Source: an uncultured Oscillospiraceae bacterium (lineage in GTDB: Bacteria; Bacillota; Clostridia; Oscillospirales; Oscillospiraceae). From it: a stretch of 64,000 nucleotides of DNA. The stretch is from NCBI GenBank assembly GCA_934646005.1, contig CAKUED010000003.1, positions 94,296 through 158,295 of the forward strand, in the 5' to 3' direction. This document shows positions 6,712 to 15,581 of this stretch, one piece after another. A program made the translations under genes and the position numbers. Within the stretch, counting starts at the first letter, position 1. The number at the start of each line of letters is the position of its first letter. The notes beneath the pieces were generated by a model. The model saw nothing but the letters and a program-made list of their open reading frames with translations. It made no database searches and was not told where the DNA came from.

Positions 6712-7881
6712 ATGATCGACATTGCCATTCTCAACAAACTGAACGCGCCGACGGCGGACGAGCGGCTGGCAAATCTGCGGGAGGTCTGTGCTTCTGCGCA
6801 GTTCCCGCCGACCGTGCCGCAGTACATCAACAACCACATCCACACGACGTATTCCTTCTCGCCCTACTCTCCCACGGCGGCGGTGTTTGCCGCGCGGATG
6901 GAGGGGCTGTGCACGGCGGGCATCATCGACCACGACTCCATCGCGGGCGCGCGGGAATTTCTCGCGGCGGCGCAGCTCGTGGGGATGCCTGCGACAGTCG
7001 GCATGGAGTGCCGCGTGTCGATGGACGGCACGGCGCTCGCCGGTCGGCGGACAAACAATCCCGATCAGGTGGGCGTGAGCTACATGACCATCCAATCGGT
7101 CCCGCACGACCGCATTGACGAGGTGCAGGCGTTTTTCGCGCCCTACCGCGCCGCGCGCCATGTGCGCAGCCGCGCGATGGTCGAAAAAATCAACGCGCTG
7201 CTGCCCGGCATCAAGCTGGACTACGACCGCGACGTGCTGCCGCTGAGCGAGGCGGCGGAGGGCGGCGGCGTGACGGAGCGGCATTTAATGTACGCGCTCG
7301 CCATCGCGATGGTGAAAAAAGCCGGGAAAGGGCAGCCGATGGCAGACTATCTCGCGTCCATCGGGCTTTCGCTCTCGGAAAAGCAGCGGGCGCAGATGCT
7401 GGACACGGCGTATCCCTTCTACGAATACGATCTGCTGGGCATTCTGAAATCGGCATTCGTGCCGAAGGTTTACATCGACGCGACCGATGAATGCCCGAAG
7501 GTGGCGGACGTGGTGGCGCTGTGCGCGCGCGTGGACGCGCTTTTGTGCTACGCGTATCTGGGGGACGTAACCGCGTCGGTCACGGGCGATAAAAAGGCGC
7601 AGAAATTTGAGGACGACTATCTGGACGACGTGATCGCGTGCCTGAAGGCGTGCGGCATTCGAGCCGTCACCTATATGCCCACGCGCAACACGCCCGAGCA
7701 GCTCGCGCGCCTGCGCGCGCTGTGCGACGAAAACGGGCTGTTTCAGGTCTCCGGCGAGGACATCAACTCCCCCCGCCAGTCGTTCATCATCCGCGCGATG
7801 GAAAACCCGCTGTTCTCGAATCTCATAAGCGCGACATGGAAGCTCATCGAGCACGAACAGACTGGGGCGAGGATCGTATGA
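6712..7881 (+). CDS. PHP-domain metal-dependent phosphoesterase
   Basis: 389 residues, AGAGGAAA before the ATG. The PHP motifs are clear: HIHTTYSFSPYS (first metal-binding HxH near residues 43-45), IDHDS (motif II, near 76) and GMECR (motif III, near 98). A distal acidic or His ligand block may lie in the middle part, and the C-terminal YMPTRNTPEQL and SGEDINSP segments recall the PHP fold end. The family hydrolyses phosphoester bonds (histidinol phosphate, nucleotides or DNA 3' ends), but this branch has no assigned substrate. Its stop codon overlaps the start of a small XRE regulator, so the two are co-expressed. Confidence 0.82.
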   Translation: MIDIAILNKLNAPTADERLANLREVCASAQFPPTVPQYINNHIHTTYSFSPYSPTAAVFAARMEGLCTAGIIDHDSIAGAREFLAAAQLVGMPATVGMECRVSMDGTALAGRRTNNPDQVGVSYMTIQSVPHDRIDEVQAFFAPYRAARHVRSRAMVEKINALLPGIKLDYDRDVLPLSEAAEGGGVTERHLMYALAIAMVKKAGKGQPMADYLASIGLSLSEKQRAQMLDTAYPFYEYDLLGILKSAFVPKVYIDATDECPKVADVVALCARVDALLCYAYLGDVTASVTGDKKAQKFEDDYLDDVIACLKACGIRAVTYMPTRNTPEQLARLRALCDENGLFQVSGEDINSPRQSFIIRAMENPLFSNLISATWKLIEHEQTGARIV

Positions 7882-8102
7882 TGGACGGTCTGCGGCTGCG
7901 CGATTTACGGGAGGGCCGCGACCTGACGCAAAAGGAGGTCGCCGCTGTGCTCGGCATCGACCAGCGCGTCTACAGCAATTATGAGACCGGCAAACGCGAA
8001 ATCCCAGCGCGGCTGGTCATAAAACTGGCGGAGCTTTACGGCACTTCGACGGATTATATCTTCGGCAGGACGGCAGTGCGCAAGCCGTATCCCGCAAAAT
8101 AA
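7878..8102 (+). CDS. Small XRE-family transcriptional regulator
   Basis: 74 residues starting at ATG 7878, which overlaps the PHP gene stop as ATGA. A single helix-turn-helix fills the protein (DLTQKEVAAVLGIDQRVYSNYETGKREIP), followed by the LAELYGTSTDYIFGRT tail typical of Cro/C1-type regulators. It is a clear paralogue of the regulator at 61052 (shared QR.YSNYE.G, STDY..G.T and a KPYP/TPYP-AK end). Targets are unknown. Confidence 0.88.
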   Translation: MMDGLRLRDLREGRDLTQKEVAAVLGIDQRVYSNYETGKREIPARLVIKLAELYGTSTDYIFGRTAVRKPYPAK

Positions 8103-8107
8103 CCAGG

Positions 8108-8139
8108 GCGGACGCAGAGCTTCTGCGTCCGCTTTTTTT
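8108..8139 (+). terminator. Terminator after the PHP/XRE pair
   Basis: An 11-bp perfect stem (8108-8118 with 8122-8132), 3-base loop, then seven T. Confidence 0.92.
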
Positions 8140-8141
8140 GC

Positions 8142-8170
8142 TTGTGAAAAACGCAGGCGTCGTGTATACT
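8142..8170 (+). promoter_or_regulatory. Promoter of the SLH protein gene
   Basis: TTGTGA (8142-8147), 17 bases, TATACT (8165-8170). It is located 40 bases before the start codon of the SLH protein, directly behind the preceding terminator. Confidence 0.7.
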
Positions 8171-8210
8171 GAACGTGGAAGAAATAAGCATTCGAGAGGG
8201 AGGAACACGC

Positions 8211-11138
8211 ATGAAAAAACGTCTGATCTGTCTGCTTTTGGCGCTGGTATTGTGCCTGTCAGTGCTGCCGGTGAGCGCCGGGGCGGAAGAAATTGACCCG
8301 GACGCGGTCTGGAACAGTCTGAAAAATTCACGGCTGGTGTGCAGCTCGCCGATTTGTCACCCCACCGCCGCGATCACGCTCGTCCTGCCGGACGGCGTGA
8401 CGATGGACACGCTGACGGATCTGGGCATCCGCTTTTACTGGTGGCACGGCAAAGGCGGGCAGCAGGCGGCGCACAACGCGTTTGCCTACACGCCGACCGA
8501 CGAGGACGCCGGGTACGCGGTCAGCGTGATCTTCCTGCGCACGCAGGAGAACGGCTATGACGATTATCTGCCCACCGCCGCGTCTCTGACGGTCGAGCCC
8601 GGGCGGCTTGTAACGTGGGTCGCAAACAACGACGACGAGCCGGTCACGGAGCGGCTGCCGCTCGGCACGGCGCTCACCGAGCGCACGCCGGAAAAACCGG
8701 GGTACTTTTTCGTCGGCTGGTACACAGATGAGGCGCTGACCAAGCCGTGGAGCTTCCGCACCGGCAAGCTGACGCGCGACATCACGCTCTACGCCAGGTG
8801 GTTTGAGCAGGGCGCGGCGCGCACCACACCGCTCGACCTGACGGGGGCTCGCGTCAGCTTCACCTACCGCAATGGCTATCCCGGCAGCTTTGACCCTGCG
8901 GCCGGCGGCATTTCCGTACTGGATAACGCCGAGGGCTGGGGCTGGGACGCGAGCACGAAAACGCTGACGCTGCAAGGCGCGAGTATCGAGAGTACGATCA
9001 CGCTGCCCGGCGGCGCGGCGCTTGCGGCTGTGGGCGAAAGCACCGTGACCGTCACGCCGACCGGCGGTGCGAATCTGGACGCGGTCCGCTCGACCGGCAG
9101 CCTCACGGTGCACGGCGACGGAAAATTGAACATCGTGCAGCGCGGCACGGAGATCGCGCCCATGCAGCAGATCCGCGCGCTGGCTGTGGAAAACGGCACG
9201 CTGACGATCCGGGACACGGCGCTGAACATCGAGCTCGGCACGGCGGCGCGCAGCATCGGCATCGCGGCAAAGGCGCTGCGCGCGGAGAATGCGGAGCTGC
9301 TGATCCGCGGCGGCAATGCCAGCGGTGGAAATGACGCGCTTTCCGCCGGGATCGTGTTTACCGGCAATGCGTCGCTCGCAAGCAGCAACGTGACCATCTT
9401 CGCGGGCAATGCCGGCGGCAAAAGCGCCGGTATCCTCAGCGGGTCCGGCAGATCCGCCGACCTGACGCTGACCGGCGGGCATCTCGACGTGCGCAGCGGC
9501 TATGCGGACGACACGGCACGCGCCATCGACCTCAGCGGTGCGCTGCGCGCCACGATCGGCTCCGGCGCGAAGGTCCTCGCCAGCAATTCCTCGACCGACT
9601 CCCCCGCCATCACGGCGGCAGCCGGCGTGTCCGGCTTTGACTACGGTAACGGCGTGGACGCCGAAAAGAGCACCGCGCAGGCGGTTTATGCAAACAAGGA
9701 TCATGATATGACGCTCACGCTCACCGCGCAGGCAAACTCGTCCGGCGGCAGCAGCGGCGGCAAGACACAGCCGGTCGTGAAAATTCCGATCACATCCGGC
9801 GGCGTGCGCGACGACCTGTCCGGCACGATCACGGGCGGCAGGCTGACCGTCACGCCCATCGGCGACATCACGCTTCCGGGCGCGGATGTGAACATCGGCA
9901 CGCGCTTTACCGGCGACTACGACACGACCGTCCTGCCGAAGGGCCTCGTAAATCAGCTCCCCGGCAAAAATTCTCTGACCGTGGACGGGCAGAATGGCAC
10001 GCTGGCGATGAACGGCGACGTTCTCAATGCACTGAAGGACGCGCCGCTGGACATCATCTTCAAAAATGACGCCGACAGCCGCGCAGACGCAACGCCCGCG
10101 CAGAAAAAGGCGCTGGAGTCTATCGGCGCGGCAGCGGCGGCGGACGTCGGTCTGCGCCAGAACGGCAGCGACGTCGATCTCGGTGATCTGAAGATCGACA
10201 TTGGAAATCTGAAACTTGGCAATATCAGCGCCGACGACCTGAACATCGGAACCGCCAACTCCGGCAAGTCGAAGTTCGGCGATACCGACCTCGGCGGGCT
10301 GAATTTTGACATTTTTGACCCCGGCAAGCTGATCGGCATTGCTATGGAGAATGATCTGGACCTGAACAGCGACCTGCCGCTGCTCGTCATCAGCCCGCGC
10401 CTGTCGCGTGAGCAAAAGGCGCAGCTCATCGGCGGCGCGAAGGGGCTGTACATCGCGCCGGACGGCAGCACACAGGAAACTCCGCTGTTTTCGAACAGCC
10501 TCGGCGGGCTGTCGCTGCTGACGACGCACCTGTCGCTCTACGCCATCGTCCCGGCGGAATGCGAGCGCGGCGCGGCGTGCCCCGTGGCATCGTTCCGCGA
10601 TCTGGACGCGGACGCGTGGTATCACGACGGTGTGCACGCCTGCGCGGTGCTGGGGCTGATGCAGGGCGTGGGGGATCGGACGTTCCAGCCGGACGGTGTG
10701 CTCACACGCGCGCAGTTCGTGACGATGCTCTGGCGCTTGACTGGCGAGGCAGGCGTCAATGGCGATGAAATTCGCGAATTTTCCGATGTCGGCTCGGGCT
10801 GCTATTACGCAGCGGCGGTGCAGTGGGCGGTCGCAAACAATATCGCCGCCGGCACGTCCGCCACGACCTTCTCCCCCAACGCGCCCATCACCCGTGAGCA
10901 GATGGCGGCAATGCTGTTCCGCTGCGCGGTGTATGACGGACTGACAGCGGTGGCTCTGTCCGAAAATCTCAGCAGCTTCCCCGACGTGCAGCAGCTCAGC
11001 GACTGGGCAATATCCGCCATGCAGTGGGCGGTCGGTGCAGGGATCATAACCGGCACGCCGGACGGCGCGCTCGCCCCGCAAAAAAACGCCACCCGCGCCC
11101 AGGCAGCGGCGATATTGGCAAGATATTTGAAGAAGTAA
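8211..11138 (+). CDS. Large secreted S-layer homology (SLH) domain protein
   Basis: 975 residues from ATG 8211 (GAGGGAGG upstream). Sec signal peptide: MKKR, a hydrophobic core and cleavage near VSAGA. Residues about 160-200 form an InlB/Flg_new-type repeat (GYFFVGWYTDEAL...ITLYARW). A long beta-rich region of about 350 residues follows, of carbohydrate-binding or beta-helix type with many T/G repeats, then a Gly/Ser linker (SSGGSSGGKTQ). The C-terminal 170 residues hold three SLH motifs (FRDLDADAWYHDGVHACAVL, FSDVGSGCYYAAAVQWAV, FPDVQQLSDWAISAMQWAV), each with an ITRxQ-like end. SLH domains anchor proteins to pyruvylated secondary wall polymer. It stands alone and is an adhesin or surface-layer candidate. 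Confidence 0.88.
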   Translation: MKKRLICLLLALVLCLSVLPVSAGAEEIDPDAVWNSLKNSRLVCSSPICHPTAAITLVLPDGVTMDTLTDLGIRFYWWHGKGGQQAAHNAFAYTPTDEDAGYAVSVIFLRTQENGYDDYLPTAASLTVEPGRLVTWVANNDDEPVTERLPLGTALTERTPEKPGYFFVGWYTDEALTKPWSFRTGKLTRDITLYARWFEQGAARTTPLDLTGARVSFTYRNGYPGSFDPAAGGISVLDNAEGWGWDASTKTLTLQGASIESTITLPGGAALAAVGESTVTVTPTGGANLDAVRSTGSLTVHGDGKLNIVQRGTEIAPMQQIRALAVENGTLTIRDTALNIELGTAARSIGIAAKALRAENAELLIRGGNASGGNDALSAGIVFTGNASLASSNVTIFAGNAGGKSAGILSGSGRSADLTLTGGHLDVRSGYADDTARAIDLSGALRATIGSGAKVLASNSSTDSPAITAAAGVSGFDYGNGVDAEKSTAQAVYANKDHDMTLTLTAQANSSGGSSGGKTQPVVKIPITSGGVRDDLSGTITGGRLTVTPIGDITLPGADVNIGTRFTGDYDTTVLPKGLVNQLPGKNSLTVDGQNGTLAMNGDVLNALKDAPLDIIFKNDADSRADATPAQKKALESIGAAAAADVGLRQNGSDVDLGDLKIDIGNLKLGNISADDLNIGTANSGKSKFGDTDLGGLNFDIFDPGKLIGIAMENDLDLNSDLPLLVISPRLSREQKAQLIGGAKGLYIAPDGSTQETPLFSNSLGGLSLLTTHLSLYAIVPAECERGAACPVASFRDLDADAWYHDGVHACAVLGLMQGVGDRTFQPDGVLTRAQFVTMLWRLTGEAGVNGDEIREFSDVGSGCYYAAAVQWAVANNIAAGTSATTFSPNAPITREQMAAMLFRCAVYDGLTAVALSENLSSFPDVQQLSDWAISAMQWAVGAGIITGTPDGALAPQKNATRAQAAAILARYLKK

Positions 11139-11146
11139 AGCAAAAA

Positions 11147-11187
11147 CCCCCGGTGGAGGAGCAAAGCTCCCCCGCCGGGGTCATTTT
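11147..11187 (+). terminator. Terminator after the SLH protein gene
   Basis: A long imperfect stem (CCCCCGGTGGAGGAGC at 11147-11162 with 11166-11180) around AAA, then TCATTTT. Confidence 0.85.
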
Positions 11188-11212
11188 ATGCCGCACCAAT
11201 GCAGAACGGTGT

Positions 11213-11637
11213 GCACCCGTAGGGGCGGACGACTCTGTCCGCCCGGCGGTGTGCACCAGCAAAATCGGACGCACCAATGCGAATCCGTGCCATATTTGTA
11301 GGGGGCGACGCCGCGCTCTCCCCGCACGACGACCGTTTTTACGATACGCTGCGGCAAATTTGCCATTGCCCCACGGGCGGACAGGGTCGTCCGCCCCTAC
11401 AAAATGTTTTACGTTGTCGCCGATGGTGCGTACAATTTTGCAGTTGTGTACTGCCGGGTCGATGTGGGCATCGACCCCTACAAACGGATTGCGTATTTGC
11501 ATCGGTGCATTCGTTTTTTGTGGGTGTGCTGTGCCGGGCGGACAGAGTCATCCGCCCCTACGGGTGCGTGCCGTTCCGCATTATTTGCGGCGTTGTACCG
11601 GCGGGAAAGGCGACCCTCCCCCTGCATTACGGCTAAA
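11213..11637. repeat. Palindrome array B
   Basis: Units at about 11219 (GGACGACTCTGTCC, plus) and 11298 (GCGACGCCGCGCTCTCCCC, plus), then reversed units at about 11374, 11454, 11535 and a degenerate one near 11600. The right edge reads CATTACGGCTAAAA, a variant of the family end. It lies between convergent genes. Confidence 0.85.
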
Positions 11638-11646
11638 ATTATTTGC

Positions 11647-12345
11647 TTACGTCTCCTCCAAAATCTTCCCATCCACGGAGATCGTCACGACCTTCCACGG
11701 GACGAACTTGCCGCTTGCTTGCAGCGCCGTTCTGGCGGCGTGCTCCAGTCCTCCGCAGCAGGGGACCTCCATGCGCACGACGGTGACGCTCTGGATGTTG
11801 TTCGTGCGGAAAATTTCCGTCAGCTTCTGCGCATAGTCCACGCCGTCGAGCTTGGGGCAGCCGATGAGCGTAATTCTGCCGCGCATGAATTTCTCGTGCA
11901 TCCGCGCATAGGCATAGGCGGTGCAGTCGGCGGCGATGAGCAGCTTTGCGCCGTCAAAATACGGGGCGTTCACAGGCACGAGCTTGATCTGACAGGGCCA
12001 CTGCATAAGCTGTGACGACGCTTCCGCCGCATGTTCGGCGGGTGCGGACGGGCGCGGCTGCATCGTGCGCAGGCGCTGACCGGGGCAGCCGCCCTGCGGC
12101 ATCGCCTTTTTCTGTTTGGCGGCAAGCACCGCCTGCTCGTCATACGCGGGCGCTTCGCGCTCGACAAAGTGGATCGCGTCCATCGGGCACGCGGGCAGGC
12201 AGTCGCCCAGCCCGTCGCAATAGTCCTCGCGCAGGAGCTTCGCCTTGCCGTCCACCATGCCGATCGCGCCCTCATGACACGCCGCGGCGCACGCGCCGCA
12301 GCCGTTGCATTTTTCCTCGTCGATCTGAATGATCCTGCGTACCAT
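11647..12345 (-). CDS. Two-[4Fe-4S] ferredoxin-type iron-sulfur protein
   Basis: 232 residues. Two ferredoxin motifs: CNGCGACAAAC (residues 14-24) and a second cluster CDGLGDCLPACP, giving two 4Fe-4S sites. A proline/alanine-rich linker follows, then a C-terminal domain of about 120 residues with further cysteines (GCPKLDG, VPCCGGLEHAA). The last part resembles proteins often annotated as '4Fe-4S binding protein' beside Crp/Fnr regulators in Clostridia. Likely a cytosolic redox or metal-handling protein. The preceding zinc-ribbon gene stops one base upstream of its start. Partner enzymes are not in the window. Confidence 0.8.
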   Translation of the reverse strand: MVRRIIQIDEEKCNGCGACAAACHEGAIGMVDGKAKLLREDYCDGLGDCLPACPMDAIHFVEREAPAYDEQAVLAAKQKKAMPQGGCPGQRLRTMQPRPSAPAEHAAEASSQLMQWPCQIKLVPVNAPYFDGAKLLIAADCTAYAYARMHEKFMRGRITLIGCPKLDGVDYAQKLTEIFRTNNIQSVTVVRMEVPCCGGLEHAARTALQASGKFVPWKVVTISVDGKILEET

Positions 12346-12346
12346 T

Positions 12347-12628
12347 TTACTTATCCTCCTGCTTTTTCCGGCGCGCGGCGGCGGCTTCTTCCTTCTGCTT
12401 CGCCGCGATCTTCATCATCGTTTCGTACATCTCGTCGCCCACGCATTTGCGGGCGTATTTGCACCACTGGACGCAGCTGAGCGTGTCGTTATAGACCGTG
12501 AAGCCGCAGTGCTCACACCGCATTTCGGTGTCGGTGGAGAACATCTCGATCTCATGCCCGCACTGGGGGCACGTTTTGTCGAGGATCGTCGGGGTGCGGG
12601 GCTTTCCCTGGCAGCCGTCCATGATCAT
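12347..12628 (-). CDS. Small zinc-ribbon protein
   Basis: 93 residues. The start at 12628 is chosen because AAGGAGGG lies 8 bases upstream. Two CxxC pairs (CPQCGHEI at residues about 20-24 and CEHCGFTV at about 38-42) form a rubredoxin-like zinc ribbon, and two further cysteines follow (CVQWCKYARKC). The C-terminal 25 residues are strongly basic and helical. It is co-transcribed with the ferredoxin gene (1-base gap) and divergent from the Crp/Fnr regulator. The same trio occurs together in other Clostridia, from memory. The molecular role is unknown; metal or electron transfer support is plausible. Confidence 0.75.
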   Translation of the reverse strand: MIMDGCQGKPRTPTILDKTCPQCGHEIEMFSTDTEMRCEHCGFTVYNDTLSCVQWCKYARKCVGDEMYETMMKIAAKQKEEAAAARRKKQEDK

Positions 12629-12641
12629 CGTACATCCCTCC

Positions 12642-12693
12642 TTGACCTTGTGGTCATAGTATAGTATACTGGCGTCAGGATTTTCGTGGTCAA
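12642..12693. promoter_or_regulatory. Divergent promoter region with a candidate Crp/Fnr site
   Basis: Plus strand: TTGACC (12642-12647), 17 bases, TATACT (12665-12670), driving the Crp/Fnr gene. The reverse of the same TATACT element faces the zinc-ribbon/ferredoxin operon. A palindrome TGACC-TTGT-GGTCA occupies 12643-12656, over the -35 box, and the half-site GTGGTCA recurs at 12686-12692. These are plausible sites for the adjacent regulator. Confidence 0.6.
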
Positions 12694-12713
12694 AACAACG
12701 AATTGAGGTTTTT

Positions 12714-13352
12714 ATGGAGCTTTCTGATTTTTCTCTGTTCGCGGGACTGTCAAAGGACGCGCTTGCGTGGCTGGAAGCGCACGCGGCGCGTCTGCGGCGG
12801 TATGAAAAGGGCGCGGTCGTGCTGCACGCCGGGGACGTGACGCGCCAGCTCGGGCTGGTGCGCTCGGGCTGCGTGCACATCGAAAACAACGACCTGTGGG
12901 GCAACCGCAGCATCCTCGGCAGCATGGAGGCGGGCGGCGCGTTCGGCGAGACGTATGCGCTCGGCGGCATTCCCATGATGGTGGACGCCGTGTGCGCCGA
13001 GCCGGGCGAAATTTGGCTGCTGGACGTGCAGACGGCGCTGCGCGCCATGCCGCCGGAGGGTAGCCGCCGGCTGACGGAAAATCTGCTGCGGCTGTGCGCG
13101 CAGAAAAATCTGGCGCTGTCGGAACGCATTTTCTGCACCGCGTCCAAAACGATCCGCGGCAGGCTGCTGACCTATCTCTCGGCGCAGAGCGTGCGCGCGG
13201 GCGCAAAAACGTTCCGCATCCCCTTCGACCGCCAGCAACTCGCGGACTATCTGAATGTGGAGCGCACCGCACTCTCCAAAGAGCTCGGCAAAATGCGCGA
13301 CGACGGGCTGCTGGACTGGCACAAGAACGTATTTACACTCAAGGCGGACTAA
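12714..13352 (+). CDS. Crp/Fnr-family transcriptional regulator
   Basis: 212 residues. The N-terminal cyclic-nucleotide-binding-like beta-roll (residues about 10-115) includes GAVVLHAGD, GLVRSGCVHIE and GEIWLLDV, but the cAMP-phosphate signature RSA is not evident. A dimer helix follows. The C-terminal HTH is IPFDRQQLADYLNVERTALSKELGKMRDDGLL. The four cysteines are scattered and not arranged as in FNR, so the sensed signal is unknown. It is divergent from ferredoxin and zinc-ribbon genes, which it probably controls in response to redox or nitrosative stress (context inference). Confidence 0.88.
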   Translation: MELSDFSLFAGLSKDALAWLEAHAARLRRYEKGAVVLHAGDVTRQLGLVRSGCVHIENNDLWGNRSILGSMEAGGAFGETYALGGIPMMVDAVCAEPGEIWLLDVQTALRAMPPEGSRRLTENLLRLCAQKNLALSERIFCTASKTIRGRLLTYLSAQSVRAGAKTFRIPFDRQQLADYLNVERTALSKELGKMRDDGLLDWHKNVFTLKAD

Positions 13353-13368
13353 ATTTAGGAGAAATACC

Positions 13369-14001
13369 ATGAAGCAACAGCATTTGTTTTTTGTTCTGCT
13401 CACGCTCGGCATTCTCTGGATTCTGACCGGCTGTCAGAAGAGCCGGGAGTTTCAGACGGTTTTCCCGCTCGACGCGGCGACGGTCAACGAGACGCTGACC
13501 AAAGCCGGGCTGCCGGGGATCGTCCGCGAGGATGAGACGTATTCGCAGCAGGAGGGGCACGTCAGCTACACCATCCGCCGTGCGCCGGAAAGCCCCGATG
13601 AGCCGGAGGACGGCGTGTTTGTGGCGAGCGCTTCCAGCGTCCAGCTCACGGACGGGCGGCTGCTGTACACGACTTTTGTGCAGCACAGGGATTCGGATGA
13701 GTTTCAGTGGTCAGACTGGAAGCAGCAGCTCGCATTTGCCGCGATGCTCTACGGCGGCTTTGCGGACGGGGAGGCGCTCTATCAGGCATTTGCCGAACAG
13801 GGCGTGCCCTCAGATGGCGAAAATCAGTGGGAGATTGATCTCCCGGAGGGCTACTGCCGCGTCAGCTACGGCGCGAAGGACAACAAAACGTATGATGCGG
13901 ACGGCTTCGAGGTCCATACCTACACCGCGACCCTGCGCGTAGACATGTTCGAGACGCGGGCGCTGTATGAAAGCCTGATGGCAAGCCACCAAAACTCATA
14001 A
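13369..14001 (+). CDS. Putative lipoprotein
   Basis: 210 residues from ATG 13369, with TTAGGAG upstream. Signal peptide with lipobox: a hydrophobic stretch then ILTGC, the cysteine being near residue 21. The mature part has no recognisable domain. It contains alternating strands and a YCRVSYG... segment, and could be a small extracytoplasmic sensor or chaperone. It begins 16 bases after the Crp/Fnr stop and may be co-transcribed with it. Function unknown. Confidence 0.7.
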   Translation: MKQQHLFFVLLTLGILWILTGCQKSREFQTVFPLDAATVNETLTKAGLPGIVREDETYSQQEGHVSYTIRRAPESPDEPEDGVFVASASSVQLTDGRLLYTTFVQHRDSDEFQWSDWKQQLAFAAMLYGGFADGEALYQAFAEQGVPSDGENQWEIDLPEGYCRVSYGAKDNKTYDADGFEVHTYTATLRVDMFETRALYESLMASHQNS

Positions 14002-14007
14002 AAAATG

Positions 14008-14032
14008 CGCCCCGAAGCCTCGCTTCGGGGCG
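14008..14032 (-). terminator. Bidirectional terminator between the lipoprotein gene and murC
   Basis: An 11-bp stem, CGCCCCGAAGC with its complement, and loop CTC. On the minus strand it is followed by six T and so ends murC transcription; on the plus strand the T run is weaker. Confidence 0.85.
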
Positions 14033-14039
14033 TTGCGCT

Positions 14040-15410
14040 TTATTCTGGCTCTTTCAGCAGGCTGTCGCCTGCCTTGTAAATGTCGCCTGCGCCGACGGTG
14101 AGGATGAGGTCGCCGGGGCGGGCGTTTTCGCGCAGGAAGCGCGTCACGTCCGGCAGCCCCGGGCAGTAGACGCTGCCCGGGATCTGCGCCGCGAGGTCCT
14201 GCGAGCTGACGCCCACGGTGTTGGACTCGCGCGCGGCATAAATGTCGGTAAGCACCGGCAGATCGACCGTTTTCAGCTCCCGCACAAAGTCGCTGAACAG
14301 CGCCTTGGTGCGCGTGTAGGTGTGCGGCTGGAAGGCGCAGATGATGCGCTGATAGCCCATCGTGCGCGCCGCCTCAAGCAGCGCGTGCATCTCGCCCGGG
14401 TGGTGGGCATAATCGTCGTAGACGTCCGCGCCGTGGTAGCTGCCCTTAAACTCCATGCGCCGCCCCGCGCCGCGGAACTGCGCCAGCGCCCGCGCCGTCA
14501 CGTCGCCGGGGATAGCCGCGCGCCACGCCACGGCGCACGCCGCCAGCGCGTTCATCGCGTTGTGCCGCCCGATGACGGAAAGCGTCAGATGGCAGTACGG
14601 TTCGCCGCCCGCCAGCACGTCAAACTCGCTGAAATTCTCGGAGAAGTTCGCACCGTATACATCGTTTTCCGGCTTCATGCCGAACGTAGTATACGAAAGC
14701 CCCGCCAGCGCCTGATGGGTGTTCGCGTCGTCGCCATTGGCGATGATCTGCCCGTCCTCCGGCACAAGCTCGCAGAAGCGGCGGAATGACGCCTGCACGT
14801 CGGCAAGATCCTTGAAAAAGTCCAGATGATCCGCCTCAATGTCCAGCACGACCGCCGTGGTCGGTGAAAAATTGAGGAAGGAATTGCAGTATTCGCAGCT
14901 TTCCAGAATGATGGTGTCGCCATGCCCCACGCGATGCCCCGCGCCGAGCAGCGGCAGATAGCCGCCGATCATGACCGTCGGGTCGCGCCCGGCTTCCAGA
15001 AAGATATGTGTCAGCATGGACGTGGTGGTCGTTTTGCCGTGCGTGCCGGACACGCAGATGGCGCTGCGGTAGGCGCGCATGATAAAGCCCCACGCCTGCG
15101 CGCGCTCAAAAATAGGCAGCCCCGCCGCGCGCGCCGCGGCGATCTCAGGGTTGTCGTTATGGGCGGCGGCGGTGCGGATGATGCACTGCGCGCCCGCGAT
15201 ATTCTCGGCGCTGTGCCCGATGTGCACGGTGATGCCCTTGTCGATGAGCTCCTGCGTGGAGACGGACGAATTCATGTCCGAGCCCGTGATCTCCATGCCC
15301 ATGCTGCGCAGCACCAGCCCCAGCGGGCGCATGGAAACGCCGCCGATGCCGACCAGATGCGCGTGCATCCCCGGGCGCAGGTATTCCTCAATGCGATTGC
15401 CAGACGCCAT
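14040..15410 (-). CDS. murC: UDP-N-acetylmuramate--L-alanine ligase
   Basis: 456 residues, normal length. The start at 15410 (MASGNRIEEYL) has GGAGG 9 bases upstream; longer in-frame starts lack an RBS. The N-terminal Rossmann region HLVGIGGVSM binds UDP. The P-loop GTHGKTTTTSM binds ATP near residue 110. Mur ligase landmarks follow: EADHLDFF, NGDDANT, GRHNAMNALAA and DDYAHHPGE. It adds L-alanine to UDP-MurNAc in cytosolic peptidoglycan synthesis. It is divergent from cca with about 170 bases between. Confidence 0.97.
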   Translation of the reverse strand: MASGNRIEEYLRPGMHAHLVGIGGVSMRPLGLVLRSMGMEITGSDMNSSVSTQELIDKGITVHIGHSAENIAGAQCIIRTAAAHNDNPEIAAARAAGLPIFERAQAWGFIMRAYRSAICVSGTHGKTTTTSMLTHIFLEAGRDPTVMIGGYLPLLGAGHRVGHGDTIILESCEYCNSFLNFSPTTAVVLDIEADHLDFFKDLADVQASFRRFCELVPEDGQIIANGDDANTHQALAGLSYTTFGMKPENDVYGANFSENFSEFDVLAGGEPYCHLTLSVIGRHNAMNALAACAVAWRAAIPGDVTARALAQFRGAGRRMEFKGSYHGADVYDDYAHHPGEMHALLEAARTMGYQRIICAFQPHTYTRTKALFSDFVRELKTVDLPVLTDIYAARESNTVGVSSQDLAAQIPGSVYCPGLPDVTRFLRENARPGDLILTVGAGDIYKAGDSLLKEPE

Positions 15411-15581
15411 AAAAATTGCCTCCAAAATTCCGCGCTTGCAAGTCGGCGGAACACTTCTTATAATAATAGATGCCGCAAATGCGGTATCGCCAAACATTTT
15501 AGCAACGGTTTATTATTATATACCGTATCGGCTGATAATACAAGGAATTTTTGCAGCTTTCTGTGGAAAGGAGTGGTGATC

